Positions 1-7,062 of a stretch of 21,274 nucleotides of DNA are shown here, in pieces (within the stretch, counting starts at the first letter, position 1; each line of letters begins with the position of its first letter). Source of the stretch: an uncultured Oscillospiraceae bacterium. GTDB taxonomy: Bacteria > Bacillota > Clostridia > Oscillospirales > Oscillospiraceae. Position numbers and translations under genes: made by a program. The DNA lies in contig CAKUHJ010000019.1 of assembly GCA_934655935.1 (NCBI GenBank), forward strand, positions 1-21,274. The letters are read 5' to 3'. The notes under the pieces were generated by a model. The model ran no database searches. It was not told where the DNA came from and was given only the letters and a program-made list of their open reading frames with translations.

Positions 1-465
1 AGCCGCGAATGGATCAACCAGCGCCTGCAAGCGATTCAGGTGCGCAAGGAGCTGACCGACGAATGGGACGCGCGCGGCGTTCAAAAAGGTGTGGAATACG
101 CGATTCTGACCGACGAGATCACAAAAGCGTGGTCCGGCATGAACACGCGGCAGTATAAGAATCTCAAAGGCTTGAAGAAAGAGAATCTACGGGACAATAT
201 GACGACACTGGAGCTGGTTCTCAATATGCTGGCCGAGGCTACGACCACGGAGATCTCCAAGCAGAAAGCGCCGGAGGGTTTGCGCGAAAATGTAGAAGTT
301 GCGCGCTCCGGCGGCAAGGTCGCAGGCGATGCCCGGAAGGCTATCGAGCGGCAGACCGGCGTGCCGGTCATTACATCAAAAAGCGCCGCGCAGCTCAATC
401 AGGTCGTGAGCAATCTGATTGAAGCGACTAGCGAGATTCCGGACAAAAACAAACCGAAAGAGTAA
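1..465 (+). CDS. dinD: DNA-damage-inducible protein D (DinD-like), 3' part only
   Basis: The reading frame is open from base 1, so the gene begins outside the window; 154 C-terminal residues are seen. The sequence carries the conserved DinD C-terminal block: REWINQRL, a run of VRKELTDEW, then AILTDEITKAWSGM, YKNLKGLKKENLRDNMT and LELVLNMLAEATTTEIS, followed by a lysine-rich end. DinD proteins are DNA-damage-induced; E. coli DinD interferes with RecA filaments (known for the family, not shown here). The N-terminal Bro/KilA-N-like part would lie upstream. A GTG at 40 is only an internal codon. The gene is followed by a strong terminator and is the last gene of its transcript. Such genes are often in accessory or phage-derived islands, but nothing else here shows that. 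Confidence 0.88.
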   Translation, partial: SREWINQRLQAIQVRKELTDEWDARGVQKGVEYAILTDEITKAWSGMNTRQYKNLKGLKKENLRDNMTTLELVLNMLAEATTTEISKQKAPEGLRENVEVARSGGKVAGDARKAIERQTGVPVITSKSAAQLNQVVSNLIEATSEIPDKNKPKE

Positions 466-517
466 ATTACAGAAATCAAACGCTGTGATGTGTTCATCTA
501 TAGTGTAGTGAAAACAC

Positions 518-553
518 AAAAAAGAAACCATCCATTCGGATGGTTTCTTTTTT
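518..553 (+). terminator. Rho-independent terminator of the dinD-like gene
   Basis: A perfect 16-bp inverted repeat (518-533 with 538-553) has the 4-base loop ATTC and ends in six T residues; the left arm begins with six A residues. It lies 53 bases after the dinD stop codon. Because of the A-run on the other side it could also stop transcription from the minus strand. Confidence 0.9.
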
Positions 554-570
554 GGTGATTTGTGTGTCGG

Positions 571-705
571 ACCGAACCCATCGGGTTCGACCGCCCGGAA
601 ATTCTGTGCGTCAGCACAGCGGCGGCATATCATGCCGCCGGTTTTGGCCGCATGCAAAAATAATTTCCGGGTGGCACGAAGGCGGCGCAGCCGCCGGAGT
701 ACTCC
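571..705. other. Hairpin-rich gene-free segment (possible structured RNA or intergenic repeat)
   Basis: The 360 bases between dinD and the regulator gene hold no convincing gene, but this part is full of inverted repeats: CGAACCC/GGGTTCG (573-579/583-589); an outer 13-bp helix 591-603/662-674 (one G-T pair) that encloses two hairpins, CTGTGC/GCACAG (604-609/614-619) and a 9-bp stem with 3-base loop (620-628/632-640); then GGCGGC/GCCGCC (681-686/690-695) and the palindrome GGAGTACTCC (696-705). The nested layout is a multi-branched fold. No protein family was recognised in any frame. Alternatives are a non-autonomous mobile repeat or an RNA; the orientation cannot be set from this sequence. 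Confidence 0.55.
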
Positions 706-744
706 CGTACAATTTCGCTGCTGAGCCTCAGTGTTCACATGACA

Positions 745-775
745 CAAAAACCCCAGACGTTGTCCGACGTCTGGG
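745..775 (-). terminator. Terminator of the sugar-regulator transcript
   Basis: A 9-bp stem, ACGTCTGGG (767-775) pairing with CCCAGACGT (752-760), has a 6-base loop. Read on the minus strand it is followed by GTTTTTG. It lies about 50 bases downstream of the regulator stop codon. Confidence 0.75.
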
Positions 776-825
776 ATTTGCTGTCAAAAAACGATGGTGC
801 GCAGCTCTGCGGCAGAGCAGGGGGC

Positions 826-1887
826 TCAGAGCTGCCGGACGGACTGCCGCGGGCGCAGCTCCGGCTGATACATACGCTGGCGCGGGAGCGCCTGGCCGCC
901 CCGGATCATCTGCAGGAGGCAGTTTGCCGCGTCCTCGCCCATGAGGTCCTTCGGATGCGTGACGGAGGTGAGCTGCGGCAGCGAGGCGGCGGCGAGCGCC
1001 GTATCGTCGTAGCCGACCACGGAAATATCCTCCGGCACGCGGACGCCGCTCTGCGCGAAAAGATGGAAGCAGTCAACGGCGAGCAGATCGTTGTAGCAGA
1101 CAATGGCGGTAATCTGCCCGCTTTGCAGCAGCGCCTGCAGCGCGGGCTGATAATCGCCGTCCGCGTCAAGAATCTGCGGCGTCAGGCAATGCGCCTGCAT
1201 CGCCTGACAGTAGCCGCGCGTGCGGAAGACCGAATCGCGGTAGCGGCTGCGGAACAGGCCGAGAATTTTCCGGTGACCCATGGCGAGCAGATGCTCGGTT
1301 GCGAGCCGTCCTCCGGCGACGTCGTCCGTCATGCAGCCGGGGAAATCCAGGCTGCGGAATGTCCCGTCGATGGTAACAAGCGGAATGCCGGCGGCCTGGC
1401 AGCGTGTAAGCTCCCGCAGGAGCCCGTCTGGTACTTCCTCAACGCCGCGGTAGGGCTGGAGGATGATGCCGGAAGTGCCGCGGCTGAGAATCTGCTGCAG
1501 AAGACGCTCAGACAGCGCAAGGCTGTCGCGGGTGTCGTTCAGCACGAGCGGATAGCCCTCGCGTTCCAGCACGCGGCTGACGCCGCTGAGAAAATAGGGC
1601 GCAAAATAGCTGTCCCCGGCGTCCAGAAGCACGTCGACGCTGCTTTTGGCCTGCCGCGGCAGGGCCACGCAGAAGGTGCCGCGCCCCTGCTCCTTCGCAA
1701 GGCAGCCGCTGCTTACAAGCTCTGCCAGCGCGGCGCGGACGGTCATCCTGGCCACATGGTAATGCTCCAGCATCTGCGTTTCGGACATCAGCTTGTCGCC
1801 GATCTGAATCTGCCCGGAGAGAATCTGCTGCTCAATATCCCGCTTGATCTGCTGGTACATGGGCTCATAGCTCTTGCGATCGATCAT
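826..1887 (-). CDS. AraR-type transcriptional regulator (GntR DNA-binding domain + LacI/GalR-type sugar sensor)
   Basis: This 353-residue protein has a GntR winged helix at about residues 8-74 (YQQIKRDIEQQILSGQ, then ARMTVRAALAELVSSGCL and QGRGTF). From about 85 it has a periplasmic-binding-protein-like sensor of the LacI/GalR type (GIILQP, DDVAGGRLATEHLLAMGHRKI, VVGYDDTALAAASLPQLTSV). This unusual GntR-plus-LacI architecture is that of Bacillus AraR, which leaves DNA when it binds L-arabinose. The ATG at 1887 has GGAG nine bases upstream. It lies just downstream of the isomerase gene but has its own promoter (1925-1954). It probably represses the isomerase/kinase and DUF4432 promoters at 4923-5052. 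The exact sugar effector is not known. Confidence 0.88.
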   Translation of the reverse strand: MIDRKSYEPMYQQIKRDIEQQILSGQIQIGDKLMSETQMLEHYHVARMTVRAALAELVSSGCLAKEQGRGTFCVALPRQAKSSVDVLLDAGDSYFAPYFLSGVSRVLEREGYPLVLNDTRDSLALSERLLQQILSRGTSGIILQPYRGVEEVPDGLLRELTRCQAAGIPLVTIDGTFRSLDFPGCMTDDVAGGRLATEHLLAMGHRKILGLFRSRYRDSVFRTRGYCQAMQAHCLTPQILDADGDYQPALQALLQSGQITAIVCYNDLLAVDCFHLFAQSGVRVPEDISVVGYDDTALAAASLPQLTSVTHPKDLMGEDAANCLLQMIRGGQALPRQRMYQPELRPRQSVRQL

Positions 1888-1924
1888 GGTAGCGCTCCGT
1901 TTCCTTTATGGAAGTCTTGCCGTT

Positions 1925-1954
1925 ATCATACCAGATTTCACCGCGCTTTGTAAA
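1925..1954 (-). promoter_or_regulatory. Sigma-A-type promoter of the regulator gene
   Basis: On the minus strand, TTTACA (1949-1954) and TATGAT (1925-1930) are 18 bases apart, in the short gap between the isomerase stop and the regulator start. It lets the regulator be made when the kinase/isomerase operon is off. Confidence 0.6.
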
Positions 1955-1960
1955 GGCATT

Positions 1961-3361
1961 TTAAAGCTGGACGCATTCGATATCCAGCATATCCGCCAGC
2001 ATGCGCCAGCGCCGGGAAATATCGCCGAGGTTGATGACCTCATGGTGTGTGCCGCCGTTGCGAATCCAGCTTTCCACGCATTTTGCCGGGCCGCAGTCCG
2101 GCCGCCAGAAGAAGTAGGGCATTTCGTTGTTTTTCATCTGGTTGTCCGGCAGCATATCGCCGGTGCACACCAGAAGCCGGAAGCGGTCGCCGCAGACCGG
2201 CGCGAGGCTTGTGAGCGTCGCGCGTCCGACGCGCGGGGTAAAGCGCGGCGTCGGCGGATTGGCAAGCCCGCCCTCGCCGAGATAGCGGTCGATGATCTGC
2301 GGGGGGACGTCGGCGCGGTGCGTGGCCCAGTTTCCCTCGCCCGCGTGGCAGAAAATGATGGCGCTGCGGCCAAAGTCCATGGAATACATCTCGGTAAAAT
2401 TGCCGTCGTCACTGCCGATGTAGTGGGCCGCGGCGACCATGGCTGCGCAGAGGCTGTCGCCCTCGGCGGCATAGCCGTAACCGTCGGCCATCAGGTGCGA
2501 GGCGGCAAGAAGCGGCAGCTGCTTGAAGCGGCCGTCCTCAGCGAAAATGTCAAACTGTGCGGTAAACGCGTCAAGGCCGCGCTCATCCAGATATTTTTTG
2601 AAGCCGAAATACATTTTGACGGCCTCATAGTGGCTTTCATAGGAAAGCTTCGGGTCGATCACAAAATGTGCGCGGTCCCAGGCAATCCGTGCGTCGATCT
2701 CTTCCTTCGTCGTCTCGTTCATATACTGCACGACGCTTCCGATGCAGTCATAGCGGTATTCAGGACCGAGCTTTTTGAGGATCGACATGTCGTCGGCCAG
2801 AATGTCGTTCATGCCGGGCATTTTGCCGATGACGCCGACCTTCATCCGCCGCAGGAACGTCCAAGTCTGCGCTGCCTTGGCGAAGTCCTGTACAAACGCC
2901 TTGAACTCCGGCTCAAGCCGGTTTCCGGCGAAGAACTGGCACTTCAGGCCCATGCGCGTGATGGCGCAGGCGTTATCCTGCGCGCCGTGCACGCCCTGGT
3001 TGACTGTCAGCATCAGCTCGTCCCAGTCGTCGCCGACGGTCTGGTCCGGCTGCACCACGGCGAAGCCGAGCGGCAGGCGGTTTTCCTGCAGGGCGCGGAC
3101 CAGCCACGAGCCCTGCGAATAGGTCAGAAGAATGATCAGCATTCCATCAAGGCCGCGCTGGTTCATGTCGCGGACCTTGGCCTCGATATCGGCGCGGTTC
3201 ATGGCCGCGCCGGGGAAATAGATTTCCGCGACGTCCGCAAGGTCCTGAACGATCTGGCGTGCGTAGGCCTCCTGCCGGGCTGTGATGCCGGGGAAAATCG
3301 GCTCATATCCGTCCGTCATCAGGCCGAGCAGACCAAGCCTGGGCAATCTGCGTTCTCTCAT
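1961..3361 (-). CDS. L-arabinose isomerase-family protein (AraA/FucI fold)
   Basis: This 466-residue protein is a little shorter than classical AraA (about 490-500). Aldose-ketose isomerases of this fold use two Glu and two His to hold a divalent metal. All four can be placed here: E300 (YAAEGDS), E324 (FTEMYSMDF), H339 (IFCHAGEG) and H439 or H440 (GGTHHEV). The N-terminal half has family features such as LLTYSQGSW, VGVIGKMPGMNDI and the start LGLLGLMTDGYEP. It catalyses aldose to ketose conversion in the cytoplasm; the sugar may be L-arabinose, but this divergent subgroup is often annotated only as arabinose isomerase-like. Its ATG overlaps the kinase stop (ATGA, 3358-3361), so the two are translationally coupled. 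No L-ribulose-5-phosphate 4-epimerase lies nearby, which leaves the substrate uncertain. Confidence 0.82.
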   Translation of the reverse strand: MRERRLPRLGLLGLMTDGYEPIFPGITARQEAYARQIVQDLADVAEIYFPGAAMNRADIEAKVRDMNQRGLDGMLIILLTYSQGSWLVRALQENRLPLGFAVVQPDQTVGDDWDELMLTVNQGVHGAQDNACAITRMGLKCQFFAGNRLEPEFKAFVQDFAKAAQTWTFLRRMKVGVIGKMPGMNDILADDMSILKKLGPEYRYDCIGSVVQYMNETTKEEIDARIAWDRAHFVIDPKLSYESHYEAVKMYFGFKKYLDERGLDAFTAQFDIFAEDGRFKQLPLLAASHLMADGYGYAAEGDSLCAAMVAAAHYIGSDDGNFTEMYSMDFGRSAIIFCHAGEGNWATHRADVPPQIIDRYLGEGGLANPPTPRFTPRVGRATLTSLAPVCGDRFRLLVCTGDMLPDNQMKNNEMPYFFWRPDCGPAKCVESWIRNGGTHHEVINLGDISRRWRMLADMLDIECVQL

Positions 3362-4872
3362 ATTGATTTCGTTCCTTTCTGAAATAGAATTTCATTGCAC
3401 TGGAATACCTGTTGATAGCGCCGATAGAACGGTTCATACGCTGCATGGGCCTCTGCGTTCGGGCGGACGATCTGTGCGATTTTGCTGCAGCGCTGCGCCG
3501 CGGCGAGATCGGGCTGATCGCCCAGCCGTACGCTGGCCAGCATCGCCGCGCCCATGCTGCCGCATTCGCTCTGCTCCAGAAGAACCAGCTCCGTGCCGGT
3601 GACATCGGCGATCAGCTGGTTCCAGAACGCGTTTTTAGAGCCGCCGCCAAAGAAGTGAACCTGCCTTGCGGGCATGCCAAGAGCGCGCAGCAGCTCAAGA
3701 TTTTCCCGGAGCAGAAAGCCCACGCTCTCCAGCACTGCGCGCACAAGCTCCGCCCGGCCGGTATTCAGCGTGAGGCCGAACAGCACGCCGGAGGCCTCCG
3801 GCAGAAGCCTTGGCTGCAGGCTCCCGGAAAAGCAGGGAAGCAGCGTTACGCCGCCGGCGCCGGGCGGCGCCTTCTGCGCAAGGGCGCACAGCGTGTCGTA
3901 GATGTTTTCTCCGCGCTGCGCGCACGCGCGCGCTTCAGCGGGAAAGACGGTATCCTTCAGCCACTTGAAGACGACGCCTGCGGCCGGGCAGAACGGCAGC
4001 AGCACGCGCTGCGCCGGCGTGCAGCCCTGATAGACGATCATCGGCGGCTGCGGAAGCGCCTGCGACGGATACAGGGCGGTCATGACCAGGGCGGTGCCGA
4101 CCGTCGCGGTCAGAATCCCCGGCCGCAGCCCTCCGCCTCCGATGGCTGCGGCGATCTGGTCCATCGCGCCCATCACGACGCGCACCCCGGGGCTGAGCCC
4201 GAGCGCCTGCGCGGCCTGCGGACGGAGCGTCCCGGCGTCCGCGCCGCACGAAAGCAGCTCCGGGAGCTTCTTCACGTCCAGCCCGAGCGATTGCAGAAGC
4301 TCCGTCCAGTATCCGCCCCGGCGCAGGCTGTACCAGCCGGTAGAGGTCTGAAGAGACGCCTCGGTGACAAACCGCCCCGTCAGGCGCATGACCAGAAAGT
4401 CCTCCAGCAGCAAAAAGCGGAAGGCTCTGCGGTAAATCTCCGGCTGCGCCTCCCGGAACCAGAGGAGCTTACTCAAAGGAAGTGCGCCGCCTGTCTCGGT
4501 GAGGCCCGTCTCCTGATAAAATGTCTGCGCGGAAACAAGGGAAGCAATTTCTTCGGCCTGTGCGTCCGCGCGGCTGTCCAGCCATACGACGGCATTGCAG
4601 AGCGCGTTTCCGCGTTCGTCCACCGGGAGCATGGTCTCGCCCTGCGTGGTGATGCAGATGGCTGCGACCTGCTCCAAGGACGCCCGGCGCCGCAGCTGCG
4701 TAACTGCGCGGCGCATTGCGTTCCAGTATTCCTCGCTGTTCATTTCGATTTTTGCGTCGTCCGTCAGAAGGTCATATTCCTCGATGCACTGCGCAAGCAT
4801 CCGCAGCTCTGCGTCGATCAGACATGCCTTGATAGAGGTCGTACCATAGTCAAAGGTCAGATAATGGTTCAT
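3358..4872 (-). CDS. FGGY-family carbohydrate kinase (xylulokinase/ribulokinase-like)
   Basis: This 504-residue protein has the usual length and layout of FGGY sugar kinases. The N-terminal phosphate loop is FDYGTTSIKACLID (7-20), followed by ICITTQGETMLPVD and NAVVWLDSRAD, which bind sugar. The catalytic base is D238 in GAMDQIAAAIGGG. The C-terminal ATPase half has VGTAL, the loop HFFGGGSKNAFWNQLIADVTG, and ECGSMGAAMLA. It would phosphorylate the ketose made by the downstream isomerase, using ATP. The ATG at 4872 has AGGAG nine bases upstream, and it is the first gene of the minus-strand operon behind the promoter at 4923-4951. Xylulose, ribulose or a related ketose are all possible; the substrate cannot be read from the sequence. 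Confidence 0.9.
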   Translation of the reverse strand: MNHYLTFDYGTTSIKACLIDAELRMLAQCIEEYDLLTDDAKIEMNSEEYWNAMRRAVTQLRRRASLEQVAAICITTQGETMLPVDERGNALCNAVVWLDSRADAQAEEIASLVSAQTFYQETGLTETGGALPLSKLLWFREAQPEIYRRAFRFLLLEDFLVMRLTGRFVTEASLQTSTGWYSLRRGGYWTELLQSLGLDVKKLPELLSCGADAGTLRPQAAQALGLSPGVRVVMGAMDQIAAAIGGGGLRPGILTATVGTALVMTALYPSQALPQPPMIVYQGCTPAQRVLLPFCPAAGVVFKWLKDTVFPAEARACAQRGENIYDTLCALAQKAPPGAGGVTLLPCFSGSLQPRLLPEASGVLFGLTLNTGRAELVRAVLESVGFLLRENLELLRALGMPARQVHFFGGGSKNAFWNQLIADVTGTELVLLEQSECGSMGAAMLASVRLGDQPDLAAAQRCSKIAQIVRPNAEAHAAYEPFYRRYQQVFQCNEILFQKGTKSI

Positions 4873-4922
4873 GCTGCACGCTCCTGTCCCTGCGGCGCCG
4901 CAGACGGCGCCCTTTGTGCTTC

Positions 4923-4951
4923 ATTCTAAGGGGCAGCGGAGCGGAAGTCAA
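4923..4951 (-). promoter_or_regulatory. Promoter of the kinase-isomerase operon
   Basis: On the minus strand TTGACT (4946-4951) and TAGAAT (4923-4928) are spaced by exactly 17 bases. It faces the kinase gene and diverges from the DUF4432 promoter. Operator box 1 lies 14 bases upstream of its -35. Confidence 0.72.
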
Positions 4952-4965
4952 TATCTTATCTATAT

Positions 4966-4978
4966 ATTTGTATATGTT
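4966..4978. promoter_or_regulatory. Candidate AraR-type operator box 1
   Basis: ATTTGTATATGTT lies between the two divergent promoters. An almost identical sequence in opposite orientation occurs at 5040-5052 (12 of 13 bases agree). The first seven bases match the half site ATTTGTA known for Bacillus AraR, but the full palindrome is not present. Assignment to the regulator at 826-1887 is an inference from position. Confidence 0.5.
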
Positions 4979-5004
4979 GAAGCGAAAACAGATGGATCAT
5001 TTCA

Positions 5005-5033
5005 TTGACAAAGCGGAAATCAGCTGCCATAAT
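5005..5033 (+). promoter_or_regulatory. Promoter of the DUF4432 gene
   Basis: TTGACA (5005-5010), a perfect -35, is 17 bases from CATAAT (5028-5033). Operator box 2 begins right after the -10, where a bound repressor would block initiation. Confidence 0.75.
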
Positions 5034-5039
5034 AGGCCT

Positions 5040-5052
5040 AACATATACATAT
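5040..5052. promoter_or_regulatory. Candidate AraR-type operator box 2
   Basis: AACATATACATAT is the inverted copy of box 1 with one change. It covers the expected transcription start of the DUF4432 promoter. The centres of the two boxes are 74 bases apart, close to seven helical turns, which would allow a repressor dimer to loop the DNA between them. Confidence 0.5.
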
Positions 5053-5080
5053 AACTATATAAGAAGAGAGGAAAAGCATC

Positions 5081-6106
5081 ATGCATTATCAGGAAGAAAA
5101 GCTGTATACCGGCAGCCTGCGCCAGCTCTTTTCCGTCCGGGAGGCCCGGCTGCTCGGCGGAAAGGCCGACGGCGTGCGCGTGGCGGATGTGCACAACGGC
5201 GCAAATCTCGAGGTCTGCGTTGCGGTAGACCGCTGCATGGACATTCCGGAGGTCCGCTATCGCGGCCGGGTTCTGAACTATATTACGCCGAACGGGATTG
5301 TGCATCCCTCGTATTACAGCTGCTTCGGCGAGGGCTGGAGCGAGGCGTTTGCAGGGGGACTGCTGTATACCTGTGGCCTGAGCCATGCCGGCGTGCGGGA
5401 GGAGCTGGACTGGCAGAGCCGGAAGGAGCACGGTTGCATCGCCAACGCCCCCGCGGAGCAGTTTTCCATCCGCGTGTGTGAGGAGCCGGAGGGGCCGGCT
5501 GCGGAGCTTTGCGGCGTGATGCGGGAGGGGATGCTGGGCGGCGTCAACCTGAGCCTGACGCGGCGCATCCGGATCTGCTATCTGCGCGACGAGATCGAGG
5601 TGACCGACACGGTCTGCAATGAGGGGTATCGGAGCGTGCCGCATATGCTCCTGTACCACTGCAATCTGGGCTATCCGCTTGTGCAGCCGGACTCGGTCCT
5701 CCGGATTCCGAGCCGGGGCGTCCGGGCGCGCACGCCGTTTGCTGAGGCGCGGCTGCCGGAGCTGGACGTCATTCTGCCGCCGCAGGACGAGCTGGAGGAA
5801 ATGTGCTATTATTACCAGCTGCAGCCGGAGCCGGACGGCTGGACCCGGGTCCGGCTGGAAAACCGGCGGGAGGGCCTTGGAATGACGCTTTCGTTTGACA
5901 CGGCGGCGCTGCCGCAGTTCCTGCAGTGGAAAAACTTTGTAAAGGGCGAATATGTCATGGGCCTGGAGCCGGCAAACTGCACCATCGACGGCCGCGGCGA
6001 CGCGCTTGCGCGCGGGCAGCTGCGCACGCTCGCGCCGGGGCAGAGCGCAGTTTACCGCCTGCGCTTCCGCTTTGACGACGGGCAGGAGGGCGAAATCAGA
6101 CCGTGA
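5081..6106 (+). CDS. DUF4432 family protein (galactose-mutarotase-like, aldose epimerase fold)
   Basis: This 341-residue protein matches the DUF4432 group of the galactose mutarotase-like superfamily: CVAVDRCMDIPEVRYRGR near residues 46-63, YITPNGIVHPSYYS, GGLLYTCGLSHAG (91-103), a mid-protein HGCIANAPAE, PHMLLYHCNLGYPL (about 187-200), and the C-terminal MGLEPANCTIDGR. Known relatives interconvert sugar anomers; for DUF4432 the sugar is mostly unproven. The ATG at 5081 follows GAGAGGAAAAGCATC, a good ribosome binding site. It shares its control region with the kinase-isomerase operon, so it very likely acts on the same sugar, feeding the isomerase with the right anomer. It is cytoplasmic: no signal peptide is seen. 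Confidence 0.82.
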   Translation: MHYQEEKLYTGSLRQLFSVREARLLGGKADGVRVADVHNGANLEVCVAVDRCMDIPEVRYRGRVLNYITPNGIVHPSYYSCFGEGWSEAFAGGLLYTCGLSHAGVREELDWQSRKEHGCIANAPAEQFSIRVCEEPEGPAAELCGVMREGMLGGVNLSLTRRIRICYLRDEIEVTDTVCNEGYRSVPHMLLYHCNLGYPLVQPDSVLRIPSRGVRARTPFAEARLPELDVILPPQDELEEMCYYYQLQPEPDGWTRVRLENRREGLGMTLSFDTAALPQFLQWKNFVKGEYVMGLEPANCTIDGRGDALARGQLRTLAPGQSAVYRLRFRFDDGQEGEIRP

Positions 6107-6201
6107 GATAGGCGCCGGCCTCCTGCTCGAGCGCCTGCCATACCGGGTATTGGGCGCCGTGCTCGTCGAAGAAGCGCTTCAGATCCCGGTTCAGCGCGCA
6201 C

Positions 6202-6230
6202 TTGTGTTTTGAAAGTCAAATTGTTATAAT
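6202..6230 (+). promoter_or_regulatory. Promoter of the GNAT gene
   Basis: TTGTGT (6202-6207) and a perfect TATAAT (6225-6230) are 17 bases apart, 34 bases before the acetyltransferase start. Confidence 0.68.
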
Positions 6231-6264
6231 GCGCTTGAGATATTAAGGCTGTGGAGGGATTGCG

Positions 6265-6756
6265 ATGCTGAGGGTAAGAGATGCAGCGGCGGCGGATTTT
6301 GAGCGGATTATGGAAATCTACCGATACGCACAGGAGTTTATGATCCGCTCCGGAAATCCGACGCAGTGGGCGCGCCGCTACCCGGATGCGGACCTGATCC
6401 GGTCGGACGTCCGGCAGAACGTCTGCAAGGTCATAACGGACGGGGATACGATACATGGGGTATTCGCACTGTTTGCAGGCGAGGAGCCGACGTATGCACA
6501 GATCGAAGACGGAAGCTGGCTGAACGATGCGCCGTATCTTACCATTCACAGAATTGCCGGGGACGGACAGGCACACGGCCTGTTTGCCTGCGCGGCAGAC
6601 TACTGCAAGCGCATCTGCTCAAATGTCCGGGTGGACACGCATGCGGATAATCTTATCATGCAGGGGCTGATCCAGAAGAACGGCTTTACCCGCTGCGGCG
6701 TCATCCATGTGAAGGACGGGACGCCGAGAATTGCGTATCAGTGGGCAGGCGAATAA
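6265..6756 (+). CDS. GNAT-family N-acetyltransferase
   Basis: This 163-residue protein has the length and order of parts of a GNAT acetyltransferase. It begins with VRDAAAADFERIMEIYRYAQ (motif C helix region). The acetyl-CoA-binding motif A is at 95-106 (HRIAGDGQAHGL), and VDTHADNLIMQGLIQKNGF (123-141) is the motif B helix and strand, followed by CGVIHVKDGTPRIAYQ. It would transfer an acetyl group from acetyl-CoA to an unknown amine substrate. The ATG follows GGAGGGATTGCG. It has its own promoter and a strong terminator, so it is a single-gene unit; its neighbours do not point to a substrate. Confidence 0.87.
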   Translation: MLRVRDAAAADFERIMEIYRYAQEFMIRSGNPTQWARRYPDADLIRSDVRQNVCKVITDGDTIHGVFALFAGEEPTYAQIEDGSWLNDAPYLTIHRIAGDGQAHGLFACAADYCKRICSNVRVDTHADNLIMQGLIQKNGFTRCGVIHVKDGTPRIAYQWAGE

Positions 6757-6772
6757 CATCCTGAAAAAACAG

Positions 6773-6810
6773 ACGCGAAGGGGCAGAACCCCTTCGCGTT
6801 TTGCTTTTTT
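6773..6810. terminator. Bidirectional intrinsic terminator between the GNAT and PspC genes
   Basis: An 11-bp perfect stem (6773-6783 with 6789-6799) has the loop CAGAA and ends in TTTTGCTTTTTT on the plus strand. On the minus strand the stem is followed by CTGTTTTTTC, so it can end both convergent transcripts. Confidence 0.9.
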
Positions 6811-6829
6811 GCAGCGGTGTGCAGCAGGC

Positions 6830-7021
6830 TCAGAATGCGTCCGTTTCCGGGATGATGAGCGCAGCGATGATGTATACCCACAGGCTCAGGCCGCCGGCCA
6901 GCACCAGAACCGCCGTAATCAGGCGAACGATGGTGGGGTCCACGTTCAGATACTGGGCAAGGCCGCCGCAGACGCCCAGAATTTTGCGGTCATAGGTTGC
7001 ACGGTAAAGTTTTTTTTCCAT
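6830..7021 (-). CDS. PspC domain protein (small membrane protein)
   Basis: This 63-residue protein begins MEKKLYRATYDRKILGVCGG and continues with the PspC signature GLAQYLNVDPTIVRLI. A hydrophobic segment at about residues 33-57 (ITAVLVLAGGLSLWVYIIAA) forms one membrane helix or hairpin. PspC-domain proteins take part in envelope-stress sensing; single-domain versions like this are common in Clostridia and their role is unproven. The ATG at 7021 is chosen over the GTG at 7027 because GAAAGGAAG lies at a proper distance from the ATG and too close to the GTG. It follows the glycosidase gene by 41 bases and is probably the last gene of that transcript. Confidence 0.87.
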   Translation of the reverse strand: MEKKLYRATYDRKILGVCGGLAQYLNVDPTIVRLITAVLVLAGGLSLWVYIIAALIIPETDAF

Positions 7022-7062
7022 AATCACAGCTTCCTTTCCAAGCTAAGCGCAGATAACAGATT

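Noticed and set aside
3412..4929. A 505-codon plus-strand frame opposite the FGGY kinase (and similar ones at 739-1953, 1874-3382 and 13504-14721)
   Set aside because: These are mirror frames of the kinase, regulator, isomerase and acyl kinase; the identified proteins are on the other strand and the mirror products have no family features.
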